64,000 bases of DNA from Actinomycetota bacterium (GTDB lineage: Bacteria; Actinomycetota; Thermoleophilia; Solirubrobacterales; Solirubrobacteraceae): contig VAWY01000124.1 of assembly GCA_005888335.1 (NCBI GenBank), positions 1 through 64,000 on the forward strand, given 5' to 3'. Below are positions 1 to 8,998 of this stretch, piece after piece (position 1 is the first letter of the stretch; the number at the start of each line of letters is the position of its first letter). The notes under the pieces are model-generated. The model saw only the letters and a program-made list of their open reading frames with translations, searched no databases and had not been told where the DNA came from. The translations under genes were made by a program, and so were the position numbers.

Positions 1-1023
1 CTGCTGGCAGACCAGCACGAACGGCTGGTCGGGCATCTGGCCGTGGCAGGTGAGCCGCTCGGCGGCGGCGATCTCGCGAAGGCTGCCGCCGACGTGCACG
101 GTGCCCGCGCGGCGGGATTCCTCGTGCGTCCACGGCACCCCGTCCTGCACGGCGAAGTCGACCTTGAAGGTGCCCGGCCCGTGCCGGTAGCGGGTCAGCG
201 CGCGAGCGATCCGGCGCGGCATCCGGTCGCCGGCGATGCGGGCGGCCGCGGCCGGGGCGACGTCGAGCATCACGATGTCCGGCGAGTCGAGCTCGTCCAG
301 CGACGTGACCCGCACGCCGGACTCGAACGTCGCCCCGTGCTTCTCGAGCAGCGAGATCATCGCGCCGCTGATCGCGGCCGAGCCGCGCTCGGCGACCGGC
401 CAGCCATAGCGGTGCGCGGCCGTGCCCAGGGCGACGCCGATCGCCGACGACATCGGCGCCGAGAACGGCCGCAACGCGTGCGCGGCGACCCCGGCGAACA
501 GCGCCTGCGCCCTCGGTGTGCTCCAGCGGTGGGCGAGCAGGACGGCCGGCAGCCCCGAGAAGGCGCCGAAGCGCGCCATCAGCAGCGGATGGTCGGGCAC
601 GCGCAGCATCGGGCGCATGAAGTCCGACGTGATCTCGTCGAAGCGCTCGGCGAGCGGGCCGAACAGCGACCGCCAGGCCTCGCCGTCGTCTCCGAGCCCG
701 GCCGCGGTCTGCTCGACCGACCGGTACGCGGCCGCACCCCCGCCGCCGTCGAGCGGATGGGCGTACTGGACCTCCGGCCAGCGCCACGTCAGGCCGTGCG
801 CGGCGAGGTCGAACCGCCGCGAGAACGGCGTGTCGACGGCGAGCGGGTGCGCGGCCGAGCACTCGTCGTGGACCACGCCCGGGAGCGTCAGCTCGCTGCT
901 GCGCGTCCCGCCGCCGAGCGTGTCGGCGGCCTCGAGCACCGTCACGTCGACGCCCTCGGCGGCGAGGGTGAGGCCGGCAGCGAGCCCGTTGGGCCCGCTG
1001 CCGACGACGACCGCCCTCGTCAT
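1..1023 (-). CDS. Phytoene-dehydrogenase-like FAD oxidoreductase (3' part cut by window edge)
   Basis: The N-terminal 341 codons are present; the C-terminus lies beyond the left edge. The protein opens with a Rossmann FAD-binding motif (VVGSGPNGLAAGLTLA, about residues 6-21) followed by an acidic residue ending the second beta strand (VLEAAD), typical of the phytoene desaturase/NAD(P)-FAD amine oxidase superfamily. The family usually has about 480-530 residues. It would catalyse an FAD-dependent desaturation or oxidation, but the substrate cannot be read from this fragment. Its ATG sits inside the stop of the upstream DUF3556 gene (ATGA overlap), so the two are almost certainly co-transcribed and translationally coupled. 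Confidence 0.85.
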   Translation of the reverse strand, partial: MTRAVVVGSGPNGLAAGLTLAAEGVDVTVLEAADTLGGGTRSSELTLPGVVHDECSAAHPLAVDTPFSRRFDLAAHGLTWRWPEVQYAHPLDGGGGAAAYRSVEQTAAGLGDDGEAWRSLFGPLAERFDEITSDFMRPMLRVPDHPLLMARFGAFSGLPAVLLAHRWSTPRAQALFAGVAAHALRPFSAPMSSAIGVALGTAAHRYGWPVAERGSAAISGAMISLLEKHGATFESGVRVTSLDELDSPDIVMLDVAPAAAARIAGDRMPRRIARALTRYRHGPGTFKVDFAVQDGVPWTHEESRRAGTVHVGGSLREIAAAERLTCHGQMPDQPFVLVCQQ

Positions 1024-2894
1024 GACGTCACCTCCGGCTGCTTCGGCGTCGCCGACACCGTCGCCGGCTTGATCGTCGGGGTCTCAATGACCGCCGGCGC
1101 GTGGCTCACGCGCTCGTAGCCGGGCTTGCGGTAGGTCACCTCGGTGAGGATCGGGCCGTTGGGCAGCCACGGCAGCTCCGCGATGGCGTCCTTGACCGAC
1201 CAGCTGCCGCGCTCGACGACGCCGACGGCCGCGTCCATCACCCAGTACCGCTGGCGGCCGTTGAACACCGGCTCGGACTCGACCCACACGACGTTGAACT
1301 CGCCGGGCGCGAACCGGCAGCGCTTCTGGATCGCTTCGATCAGCCGGTCGTCGTGCAGGTGGCCGTCGCCGAAGTTGAACCCGACGATCGCGTTGCAGCT
1401 GAACTCCGCCTCGCGCAGCGTGTACGTGTCGATGTCGTCGCCGAGGTGGTTGATCATCACGGAGTTGAGCCCTCGGCCCTGGCTGTGCATCGAGCGCCAG
1501 CCGAGCATCATGTTCATGACGACCTCGGCCGTCCGCTCGTCGTAGCCGAGCAGCGGCGCGTCGAGCTGGAACTGGTCCTTCTGCATCGGCGCGGGCTTGA
1601 CGATGTGGTCGTTGAGCTTCTGCTCGCAACCGGGCGCGAACGCCCACATCGCCGACGCCCAGTTGCCGGCGTACTGGCGCATCGACGGCAGGAACGACAC
1701 GAGGTCGGGGCGCAGGTTTCCGAGCACCGGGAAGAACAGCAGGCCGCCCACGGTCACCGCCAGCAGCACCGGGTCCATGTCGCCGAGCGCGTACCCGTCC
1801 TGCGCCGGGTAGCCGAGGAACAGGAACGCGGTCAGGTACATGAAGACCACGTTCCACTCGAGCGGCACCGCGAGCGGGAACGTCGAGATGATGAACGCGT
1901 GGTAGCCGATCATGAACACGGCCGCGATCACCGTGACGATGTGGTTGTGCGAGAACAGCAGCACCAGCGGCGGGACGAGCTCGCCGAACATGCCCGGGCC
2001 GTGCGCGAGGCGCTTGGTGAACCGTGCGGGGCGCAGGTCATCCGGGAAGTTGCGGTAGTGCAGCCGCTTGATCTTCTTCGAGGCCAGCCACGCGGTGTTC
2101 GAGACCATCGGCGGCAGCACGTTCTCGAAGTGGCGGCCGAACTTCGAGAAGCCGGCGCAGAACCAGACGATCACGATCAGCAGCTTGGCCGCCACGATCA
2201 TGTCGACGAACGGGAAGAACGCGAAGAAGATCAGCGCCGGGAGGTACTGCTCGCCGCGGGCGGCGATGAAGAGCACCTTGTCGCGCAGCCCGAGGATGAC
2301 GAGCAGCGCGATGATCGGGACGATCGCGGCCGTCGGAACGAGCCCCTTGTTGTCGCCGCCGATCAGCGGCGCCTGGTCGATCCCGTGGATGTGGACGCCC
2401 GGTAGCGCGAGCGAGACGACCAGGGCGCCCAGCAGCGCGACGTACAGCAGCACGTCGACCGGAGTGCGCTCATCGCCGGCCGTGAACGGGACCTTGCCCG
2501 GCCACGGCGGCATCCGGATCGTGCGCGGACGCGCGTAGTAGTGCCAGCCACCGGTCATCGGCTTCGAGTGACCGGCGAGCGGGCCCCAGGACCCGGCGAC
2601 GCCCAGGCACTCGAGCAGCAGCGTCCACAGGATCACCTTCTGGTAGACGATCGGCTCGTTGAACCACGCCGCGGGATCCAGCGGGTTCAGATCCGAGGTC
2701 AGCGTCGCGACGAGGATCCCGCCGAGCACGAAGAACAACAGCAGCTTGGCGATATAGATCACCGCGGTGATCTTCGGCGCGCCGAAGCCGTAATCGACCC
2801 AGTGCCGCGTGAGCGTTTTCAGCCGCTCGCGATACGGCCGCCTCATGAACTCCGCCGGTTCGACCGGCGGGAAGTTGCCTGTCATCAAGCCCAT
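1020..2894 (-). CDS. DUF3556 multi-pass membrane protein
   Basis: This 624-residue protein resembles the actinobacterial DUF3556 family of large membrane proteins of unknown function. A cytoplasmic N-terminus (FPPVEPAEFMRRPYRERLK) is followed by several hydrophobic segments in the first 450 residues (for example ITAVIYIAKLLLFFVLGGIL) and a soluble C-terminal third. The start at 2894 is chosen because an AGGAGGAGG Shine-Dalgarno lies six bases upstream; longer readings run into non-coding-like arginine-rich sequence. The stop overlaps the start of the FAD oxidoreductase, suggesting a two-gene operon. Its role is unknown; pairing with a desaturase-like enzyme suggests lipid or carotenoid metabolism, which is inference. 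Confidence 0.85.
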   Translation of the reverse strand: MGLMTGNFPPVEPAEFMRRPYRERLKTLTRHWVDYGFGAPKITAVIYIAKLLLFFVLGGILVATLTSDLNPLDPAAWFNEPIVYQKVILWTLLLECLGVAGSWGPLAGHSKPMTGGWHYYARPRTIRMPPWPGKVPFTAGDERTPVDVLLYVALLGALVVSLALPGVHIHGIDQAPLIGGDNKGLVPTAAIVPIIALLVILGLRDKVLFIAARGEQYLPALIFFAFFPFVDMIVAAKLLIVIVWFCAGFSKFGRHFENVLPPMVSNTAWLASKKIKRLHYRNFPDDLRPARFTKRLAHGPGMFGELVPPLVLLFSHNHIVTVIAAVFMIGYHAFIISTFPLAVPLEWNVVFMYLTAFLFLGYPAQDGYALGDMDPVLLAVTVGGLLFFPVLGNLRPDLVSFLPSMRQYAGNWASAMWAFAPGCEQKLNDHIVKPAPMQKDQFQLDAPLLGYDERTAEVVMNMMLGWRSMHSQGRGLNSVMINHLGDDIDTYTLREAEFSCNAIVGFNFGDGHLHDDRLIEAIQKRCRFAPGEFNVVWVESEPVFNGRQRYWVMDAAVGVVERGSWSVKDAIAELPWLPNGPILTEVTYRKPGYERVSHAPAVIETPTIKPATVSATPKQPEVTS

Positions 2895-3139
2895 CCTGCC
2901 TCCTCCTCCTGAGGTCCGTGTTCGTGGAGGGGGCGAGTGTCCGCGCGCTCCACGGACCGTCCAATGGCTCGTGATCACGATCTTCGCCGCGCTTTTGTGG
3001 GCCCGCAACAAGGCCGGATCGGCTTGTCCGCTCGCCCCAAGCGCGTGCTCGAGGTTTGGCGATCGCGCCCATCGGCGCGGCCGTCGCGCCGCCATACGTT
3101 GCCCGGCGCGATCCCCGATCAACGCCTTGGAGGAGACCG

Positions 3140-3256
3140 ATGCCTGATCAGACCACGACCACCCCCTCGGACCGCGCGCCGCTCGTGACGCTCGTGGCCG
3201 TCGTCGTGCTCGCGTACGTCGCGATCGTCGCCGTCGTGCTCGGCCAGGCCTTCTAG
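3140..3256 (+). CDS. Small single-span membrane protein (38 aa)
   Basis: A short gene starting at an ATG with a GGAGGA Shine-Dalgarno about seven bases upstream. The product has a polar N-terminus (MPDQTTTTPSDRAP) and one continuous hydrophobic helix of about 22 residues (residues 15-36), ending LGQAF. The pattern of SD, N-terminal threonines and single helix is typical of real actinobacterial small membrane proteins. It is divergent from the DUF3556 gene, and its TAG stop shares the palindrome CTAG with the stop of the convergent pucR gene. Function unknown. Confidence 0.6.
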   Translation: MPDQTTTTPSDRAPLVTLVAVVVLAYVAIVAVVLGQAF

Positions 3257-4542
3257 CCGGCATCGCCGCCGCCGTCCTCGCCCGCCAGCACAGCGGGGCC
3301 GAGGACGGCGGCCAGGGTCAACGCGCACAGCAGCTCGATCGGGTCCTCGGTCACGCGCCGGCCGAGCAGCTCCTCGGCCCGCTTGACGCGGTAGGTGACG
3401 GTGTTCTGGTGCACGTAGAGCTCCTTGGCCACCCGCGTGCTGCTGCCGCCGGCGGCCAGGAACGCCAGCACCGTGTCGCGCAGCCGCTCCGCCGCCTCGT
3501 CGGGGGAGGCCAGCGGCCCCAGGCGCGCCGCCACGAACGCGCGCGCCCGCGGGAGGTCGCTCGCCAGCAGCGAGACGAGCTCGACGCGCCGGTAGGTGGC
3601 GACGGCGGGCACGCGTCCGCGCGCCAGCGCCGCGAGGCGCGCGGCCTGCACCGCCTCGGCGTGCGAGCGCCTGAACCCGGAGATCCCGTGGCCCGGCGTC
3701 CCCGCCGCGACGCGGATCCCCGCCGGCGGCTCGTAGGCCTCGAGCGCGGCGACAGCCTGCGGGTCAGGCGCGTCGCGCGAGCCGTACCACACGTCGAGGC
3801 TGGCCACGCCGGAGGGCACCACGAGCGGCGCGCCGGACCCGACGGCGCGCGCGGCCTCGGTGGCCGCGCGCTCCAGTCCGCGAAGCTCGCTGCCGGTACC
3901 CCACACGCGGAGCGCAACGTGGTGGCGGCCCAGCTCGTAGCCGAGCCGTCCGGCGGCGACCTCCTGGTCGATCTGCTCGCCGGCGAGGATCGCCCGGACC
4001 GTCTCGGCGCGCAGTTGCGCCGCGCTTCGCATCAGCTGCTCGCGCTCGGTGCCGTACTCGTCGACGAGCACGCCCGAGATCAGGTCGACGTACGCGAACA
4101 TGAACCCCGAGCTCTGGTCCTGGGCGACGACGAGCTCGTCGTGGTCCGCGAGGCGGTCGCGCAGCGCCTGCGACCAGCGCTCCCAGAGCCAGGCGTGCCC
4201 GAGCCTGTAGGCGCGCAGCAAGGCCGCGACCGTGATCCCGCGAACGACCAGGCCGCGGACCCATTCGCCGGCCTCGACCGGCAGCACGATCGCCTCGGCG
4301 CCCACCCCGAGCTTCAGCAGCCGCAGGATCTGGGCGATGTTCGACTCGCAGCTCGCCCGCGTCTCCGCGCGCAACTCGTCGTCGCCCGCGCCAAGCTCCG
4401 GCATCGCCGCGAACAGGTGGTCCGTCATGCCGTCGGCGAGCTGCGGGGTTCTCGCCAGCAGCTCGGCGGCGAGCTCACGCACCGCCGACGGCGCGCCCTC
4501 GTGCGTGGCCGGCCCTGCGTCGGCTGACCCCAGGGCACTCAT
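3253..4542 (-). CDS. PucR/CdaR-family transcriptional regulator
   Basis: A 429-residue cytoplasmic regulator. The N-terminal 170 residues are helical (RsbT co-antagonist/PucR-like sensor region), followed by a GGDEF-like central region. At the C-terminus, about residues 370-395, is the PucR-type helix-turn-helix (KELYVHQNTVTYRVKRAEEL). Members usually activate catabolic genes in response to small metabolites. The gene is divergent from the DUF2252 gene, with about 180 bases between them holding both promoters. No adjacent catabolic operon marks an obvious target. Start chosen at the first ATG, immediately before the conserved N-terminal helices. Confidence 0.88.
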   Translation of the reverse strand: MSALGSADAGPATHEGAPSAVRELAAELLARTPQLADGMTDHLFAAMPELGAGDDELRAETRASCESNIAQILRLLKLGVGAEAIVLPVEAGEWVRGLVVRGITVAALLRAYRLGHAWLWERWSQALRDRLADHDELVVAQDQSSGFMFAYVDLISGVLVDEYGTEREQLMRSAAQLRAETVRAILAGEQIDQEVAAGRLGYELGRHHVALRVWGTGSELRGLERAATEAARAVGSGAPLVVPSGVASLDVWYGSRDAPDPQAVAALEAYEPPAGIRVAAGTPGHGISGFRRSHAEAVQAARLAALARGRVPAVATYRRVELVSLLASDLPRARAFVAARLGPLASPDEAAERLRDTVLAFLAAGGSSTRVAKELYVHQNTVTYRVKRAEELLGRRVTEDPIELLCALTLAAVLGPAVLAGEDGGGDAG

Positions 4543-4724
4543 CTTCCACGGCCGATCGTATCGGGGCCGTCGAGGGTCCCGGCGCCGGCTCGGCGCCCGC
4601 CCGGGTCGCCGCCCGGGCCGCGCAAGACGAAGGCGAAGGCGACCGCGACCAGAGCACCGGCGAGCGGGCCGACGACGCCGCGGCGCTTGTCTTCGATTCC
4701 TGCAACCGCGAGTGTTCTCCGCGG

Positions 4725-6125
4725 ATGCCCCCCTACGTCGCGCCTCGCGAGCGTGCCGCGACGGGCAGGTCGCTGCGGTCGCAGGCGCCGCGCTCGAGCC
4801 ACGCCGACTGGGAGCCGCGACCCGACCGCCCGGACACGATCGCGCTGCTCGAAGAGCAGGCGGCCAACCGCCTGCCGGAGCTGGTTCCGATCCGCTACGG
4901 GCGGATGTCGGCCTCGCCGTTCGCGTTCTTTCGCGGCGCGGCGTACGTCATGGCGTCCGACCTCGCCGGGACACCGCGGTCCGGGATCCGCGTCCAGCTG
5001 TGCGGTGACGCGCACCTGGCGAACTTCGGCGGTTTCGCGTCGGCCGAGCGGCAGCTGCTGTTCGACCTCAACGACTTCGACGAGACCCTGCCCGGCCCGT
5101 GGGAGTGGGACGTCAAGCGGCTGGCGGCCAGCGTGGCCGTCGCCGGTCGCGAGAATGGCTTCGCGCCCAAGCGGCGCGAGGCCATGGTCCGCCGGGCCGT
5201 GGGCGAGTACCGGGAGGCGATGCACGGCTTCGCCGGGATGAAGACGCTGGACGTCTGGTACGCGCGGGCGAGCGTGAGCGACCTCGAGGAGCTGCTGCGC
5301 TCGCAGGCCACGCGGAGCGAGCTGCGGCGGTTCGACAGGACGGTCGCGAAGGGCACGCGGAAGGACAGCGCCCGGGCGTTCGCGAAGCTCGCCGTCAACA
5401 CGAACGGCGAGGCGCGCATCGTGGCCGACCCGCCGCTGATCGTGCCGATCAGGGACCTGACCGGCGACGCTGACGCCGAGCAACTCGAGCGCGGCGCGCG
5501 TGAGCTGCTGGACTCCTACCTCAGGAGCCTGTCCGGCGACCGCCGCCGGCTGGTGGAGCGCTATCGCTACGCGGACCTCGCCCGCAAGGTCGTCGGCGTT
5601 GGCAGCGTAGGAACGCGCGCGTGGGTGATCCTCCTCCTCGGCCGCGACTCGAACGATCCCCTGTTCCTCCAGGCGAAGGAGGCGCAGCGGTCGGTGCTCG
5701 AGCCGTTCGCCGGCAGGTCCCGGGTTCGCAACCAGGGGCAGCGCGTCGTGGTGGGCCAGCGCCTGATGCAGGCGGCGGGCGACATCTTCCTCGGCTGGCT
5801 GCACGCGGCGCACGATCTCGACGACGGCAGGCTGCGCGACTTCTACCTGCGCCAGCTGTGGGACTCGAAGACCTCCGCCGACATCGCCGCGATGCGGCCC
5901 GAGGCGATGGCGCTCTACGCGAGGCTGTGCGCGTGGACGCTGGCCCGCGCCCACGCGCGCTCCGGGGATGCCATCGCCATCGCCGGCTACCTCGGCTCGG
6001 GTGACGCGTTCGATCGCGCGATCGCCGCGTTCGCCGAGGCCTACGCCGACCAGAACGAGCGCGACCACGCGGCGCTCGTCGATGCGATCGCGAACGGCCG
6101 CGTCGAGGCCCAGACCGGACTCTGA
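4725..6125 (+). CDS. DUF2252 family kinase-like protein
   Basis: A 466-residue protein with hallmarks of DUF2252: LCGDAHLANFG (around residue 90), DLNDFDETLPGPWEWDVKRL (around residue 120), and a late RMRNQGQRVV-like segment. The family is distantly related to aminoglycoside-phosphotransferase and kinase folds; the D-A-H and D-F-D motifs look like kinase catalytic and metal-binding motifs. Biochemical function is not established. Length fits the family (about 430-480). It stands alone, divergent from pucR, with no obvious Shine-Dalgarno, so expression may be leaderless or weak. Confidence 0.85.
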   Translation: MPPYVAPRERAATGRSLRSQAPRSSHADWEPRPDRPDTIALLEEQAANRLPELVPIRYGRMSASPFAFFRGAAYVMASDLAGTPRSGIRVQLCGDAHLANFGGFASAERQLLFDLNDFDETLPGPWEWDVKRLAASVAVAGRENGFAPKRREAMVRRAVGEYREAMHGFAGMKTLDVWYARASVSDLEELLRSQATRSELRRFDRTVAKGTRKDSARAFAKLAVNTNGEARIVADPPLIVPIRDLTGDADAEQLERGARELLDSYLRSLSGDRRRLVERYRYADLARKVVGVGSVGTRAWVILLLGRDSNDPLFLQAKEAQRSVLEPFAGRSRVRNQGQRVVVGQRLMQAAGDIFLGWLHAAHDLDDGRLRDFYLRQLWDSKTSADIAAMRPEAMALYARLCAWTLARAHARSGDAIAIAGYLGSGDAFDRAIAAFAEAYADQNERDHAALVDAIANGRVEAQTGL

Positions 6126-6238
6126 GGTGGTCTCGCCCCAACGCCGGGCGTCGAGTTTGGCCCGCGGCGCCATTGGGACCTCGGCGGGCGGCGCATAGCG
6201 TCGTCGTCGAGCCTCAAGCCCAAAGGAGTCGCCTTTCC

Positions 6239-7120
6239 ATGTCCTACAGCGTCCCGTCCGACATCGATGATCGCCCGGTCGTGGTGATCGGTGCCGGCAC
6301 TCTCGGAGCACGAATCGCGCTGATGTTCGCCGCCGGCGGGAGTCCTGTGCGCATCTTCAACCGCACGCCCCACCGCGCGACGGCCGCCAAGGAGCTCATC
6401 GACCAACAGGTCTCGGACGTCCGCCAGAGCCTCGGCCTGTCCGCACCACGGGCGGGAGAGGTCGAAGTCGTCACGCAGCTCGACCGTGCCGTCCCCGGGG
6501 CATGGCTCGTCATCGAATCCATCGCTGAGGACCTCGCGCTCAAGCGACCGCTCCTCGGCGAGGTGGACCGGCTCGCCGATCCCGACGCTGTCCTCGCGAC
6601 GAACTCGTCCTCGTACCCGAGCAGCGAGATGATCGACGAGGTCGAGCGTCCGGAGCGCGTGCTCAACATGCACTTCCTGATGCCACCACAGGTGAACCCT
6701 GTGGAGCTGATGTCGTGCGGCAGGACGGACGAGGCGATCATCGACGCGCTCGTGGACCGACTTCCGCGCTACGGACTGGTCCCGTTTCGTGTCCAGCGCG
6801 AGAGTGTCGGGTTCATCTTCAACCGCATCTGGGCGGCCATCAAGCGCGAGGCGCTGATGGTGGTCGCGGAGGGCGCCGCGACGCCTGAGGATGTTGACCG
6901 GATCTGGCAGGAGGTCTTCCGGTCCCCCGCCGTTCCCTTCCGGATGATGGACCAGGTCGGCCTCGACGTGGTGCTCGACATCGAGAACCACTACGCCGCG
7001 ATCCGGGAAGGCATCCCTGAGGGCCCGCGAACCCTGCTGCAGCGCTACGTGGACCGCGGCCACCTCGGCGTCAAGAGCGGCCGCGGCTTCTACGGCGACT
7101 ACGCCGGCGCCGCGGACTGA
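6239..7120 (+). CDS. 3-hydroxyacyl-CoA dehydrogenase family protein
   Basis: A 293-residue NAD-dependent dehydrogenase. Motif GAGTLG at residues 18-23 is the N-terminal Rossmann NAD site. The catalytic histidine region is seen in LNMHFLMPP (H145), and the C-terminal dimerisation domain follows (FIFNRIWAAIKREAL). These fit the 3-hydroxybutyryl-CoA/3-hydroxyacyl-CoA dehydrogenase family, which oxidises L-3-hydroxyacyl-CoA in beta-oxidation. Start chosen at the ATG preceded by AAAGGAG at a ten-base distance; an earlier in-frame start lacks a ribosome site. It is a single gene, outside the palindrome regulon. Substrate chain length is not predictable; related sugar-acid dehydrogenases remain possible. 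Confidence 0.85.
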   Translation: MSYSVPSDIDDRPVVVIGAGTLGARIALMFAAGGSPVRIFNRTPHRATAAKELIDQQVSDVRQSLGLSAPRAGEVEVVTQLDRAVPGAWLVIESIAEDLALKRPLLGEVDRLADPDAVLATNSSSYPSSEMIDEVERPERVLNMHFLMPPQVNPVELMSCGRTDEAIIDALVDRLPRYGLVPFRVQRESVGFIFNRIWAAIKREALMVVAEGAATPEDVDRIWQEVFRSPAVPFRMMDQVGLDVVLDIENHYAAIREGIPEGPRTLLQRYVDRGHLGVKSGRGFYGDYAGAAD

Positions 7121-7148
7121 ACCGCAGCTCGAGGACAGAAGCCCGTGG

Positions 7149-7793
7149 TTACTTGACCTCGCGGCGCAGCAGCCGGATCACGCCGAGTGTCAGCGGCAGC
7201 ACCAGCCAGAAGGCCAGGGTTGTCGCCAGCTTGGCCCAGCCGGTGGCGCCCATGTGGTTCTCCAGCAGCGGCGTCATCGCGTCGCTCTGGTTGATCCAGC
7301 CACCGACGCCCTGGAGCGCGGGGACGAGGCCGGTCGCCAGCTCCCCGATGATCGGCACCACGAAGTAGAGGACGATCGCGAGCGCGGGGGTCTGAAAGAG
7401 CATCCCGAAGGCCACGCCGATCGAGATGCTGATCACGGCGAAGAGCAGGCCGTTGAGCAGCGCGCCGGCGGTCAGGTCGAAGCCGCTGCCGACGGGGGTG
7501 GCGGCGGCGGCGAGGATGCCGACCACCGGCAGCAGCGAGCCGACCGGCAGCAGCGCGGCGATGAAGACCTGCGCTCCGGTCTGCTCGTCAGGCTTGGCGA
7601 CGATCAGCTGCAGCGCGGCCAGGCCGATCGCCAGCGCGGCGACGGTCAGCATCAGCCAGAAGCCCGAGCGGGTGTCGATCATCTTGCGCAGCTCGATCGC
7701 GGCGAGGCGCAGGAGCGGGGGTCGGCGGAACTCCGTTGTCGGTGCGGTGCCGGCAGGCAGGATCAGTGGCTCGGCGTAGGCGGTCGCGCTCAT
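7149..7793 (-). CDS. ABC-2 type permease, probably with an internal in-frame deletion
   Basis: The product (214 residues) begins like an ABC-2 permease: a cytoplasmic N-terminus ending in LAAIELRKMIDTRSGFWLML, then hydrophobic helices, ending LGVIRLLRREVK. The family normally has about 250-270 residues. The stretch expected between the second helix (SLLPVVGIL) and AAAATPVGSGFDL, which usually carries a cytoplasmic loop (EWSQRT-like) and one or two helices, is missing although the frame is kept. The ATG overlaps the stop of the upstream ATPase remnant. Probably non-functional, or mis-assembled; see findings. Confidence 0.65.
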   Translation of the reverse strand: MSATAYAEPLILPAGTAPTTEFRRPPLLRLAAIELRKMIDTRSGFWLMLTVAALAIGLAALQLIVAKPDEQTGAQVFIAALLPVGSLLPVVGILAAAATPVGSGFDLTAGALLNGLLFAVISISIGVAFGMLFQTPALAIVLYFVVPIIGELATGLVPALQGVGGWINQSDAMTPLLENHMGATGWAKLATTLAFWLVLPLTLGVIRLLRREVK

Positions 7794-7880
7794 CGGGTCG
7801 TCTCCTGGGTGAGGTCGAGGAAGAGCTGCTCGAGGCCGCGGCTGCCTGGCGCACCGCCGTGGAACAGCCGGGCTGAGCGC
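7790..7880 (-). pseudogene. C-terminal remnant of an ABC transporter ATP-binding gene
   Basis: Reading toward the permease start, the frame gives a short tail ending LEQLFLDLTQETTR and a TGA overlapping the permease ATG. This is the usual end of a drug-type ABC ATPase (an S/GLE-x-x-F-L-x-L-T tail) translationally coupled to its permease. Walker A, signature and Walker B parts are absent. The sequence switches at about 7875-7895 to an oppositely oriented oxidoreductase that lacks its own N-terminus. Confidence 0.5.
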
Positions 7881-7895
7881 CGCAACGCCCACGAG

Positions 7896-8786
7896 GGCCG
7901 ACCCCACCACGCAGAAGGCGCGCGTCGCGAAGGTGGGCCGCGAGGAGGTGGCCTTCGGCCAGGCGCTGCTGGCCACGGGCGCCATGGTGCGGCGCCTCCA
8001 GGTCGACGGCGCCCAGCTCGACGGGATCCACTACCTGCGCGCGCTCGGGAACGCCGGCGCGCTGCGGCGCGACGCGCAGGACGCCGAGCGCATCGTCATC
8101 GTCGGCGGCTCCTACATCGCCACGGAGGTCGCCGCCTCGCTGACCTCGATGGGCCACGACTGCACGATGGTGATGCAGGAGCGCCTGCCGCTCGAGCGGA
8201 CCTTCGGCGAGCGCGTCGGGCGCCTCGTCGCCGGCGAGCTGGCGGCGCGCGGCGTCGACATCCTCGGCGCCCAGGACGTCACGCGCTTCGAGGGCGACGA
8301 GCGGGTGCAGGCCGTCGTCACGGCGTCGGGCCGGCGCATCGCCGCCGACCTCGTCGTCGTCGGGGTCGGCGCGATCGCCGACCCGCGCTGCGCACGTCGT
8401 CGCCCGCGGTGTTCGCCGCCGGCGACGTCTGCGAGTTCGACAGCGCGCTGCACGGCCGGCCGGTGCGGATCGAGCACGAGGAGGTCGCCGCCGCCCAGGG
8501 CCGGCTCGCCGCGCGCAACCTGCTCGACGGCGGCGACGAGCCGTTCCGCGACGTTCCCTACTTCTGGTCCGACCTCGCCGACTGGCTGTCGCTCGAGTAC
8601 GTGGGCCTCGGCGGCGCCTGGGACCACGAGGCGCTCGAGGCCTACGAGGACAAGCGCCGCTTCGCCCTTCGCTACACGCGCGGCGGGCGTCTCGTCGGCG
8701 TCTGCTCGGTCGGCGGCGCCGCCGACCTCGACCGCGCGCGGGCCGAGCTCGCGGCGGGCGCGGTGGCGGAGCGCGCGGCTGCGTAG
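7896..8786 (+). pseudogene. Ferredoxin-reductase-like FAD/NAD oxidoreductase, truncated and frameshifted
   Basis: The first part reads ARVAKVGREEVAFGQALLATG then VIVGGSYIATEVAASL (NAD-binding motif) in one frame up to about 8390. The second part reads LRTSSPAVFAAGDVCEFDS (the FAD-binding GD motif) and a family-typical C-terminus in another frame to 8786. The N-terminal FAD motif is absent. About 20 residues normally lie between GVGAIADPR and LRTSSP, so a short deletion that changes frame is the simplest explanation. It is broken at both ends relative to full-length homologues (about 400 residues). Confidence 0.7.
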
Positions 8787-8817
8787 TTCCAACGACGACC
8801 CAGAACGGAGACAGCGA

Positions 8818-8998
8818 TGCCCACCACAGCTACCCCAACGAGGGAGGACAGCTCCTCGAGCCCATCCACGTCGACGACGACCCGGAGCGCGCCGACGACC
8901 GCGCGTACGTCGATTCCGTCTATCGTCAGGTCGAGGCGGCGATCCAGGCCGGCATGGATCGGCTCGCTGCCCGCCGCAGCTTCCCGGTCTTGGGGTGA
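8818..8998 (+). pseudogene. Internally deleted acyltransferase-like gene
   Basis: An ATG with a GGAGACA ribosome site is followed almost at once, in another frame, by a tail reading HHSYPNEGGQLLEPIHV then AYVDSVYRQVEAAIQAGMD and ending RRSFPVLG. As I recall, such an ending is common in actinobacterial lysophospholipid acyltransferase (PlsC-like) proteins. The HX4D acyltransferase core is missing, so only the start signal and roughly the last 60 codons remain. Its stop overlaps the ATG of the next gene (TGATG), showing the former operon order. Confidence 0.45.

Noticed and set aside
1101..2405. Long plus-strand open frame opposite the DUF3556 gene
   Set aside because: Arg/Glu/Asp/His-rich composition typical of antisense frames in high-GC DNA; no ribosome site or family similarity, while the minus frame has membrane helices and a strong SD.
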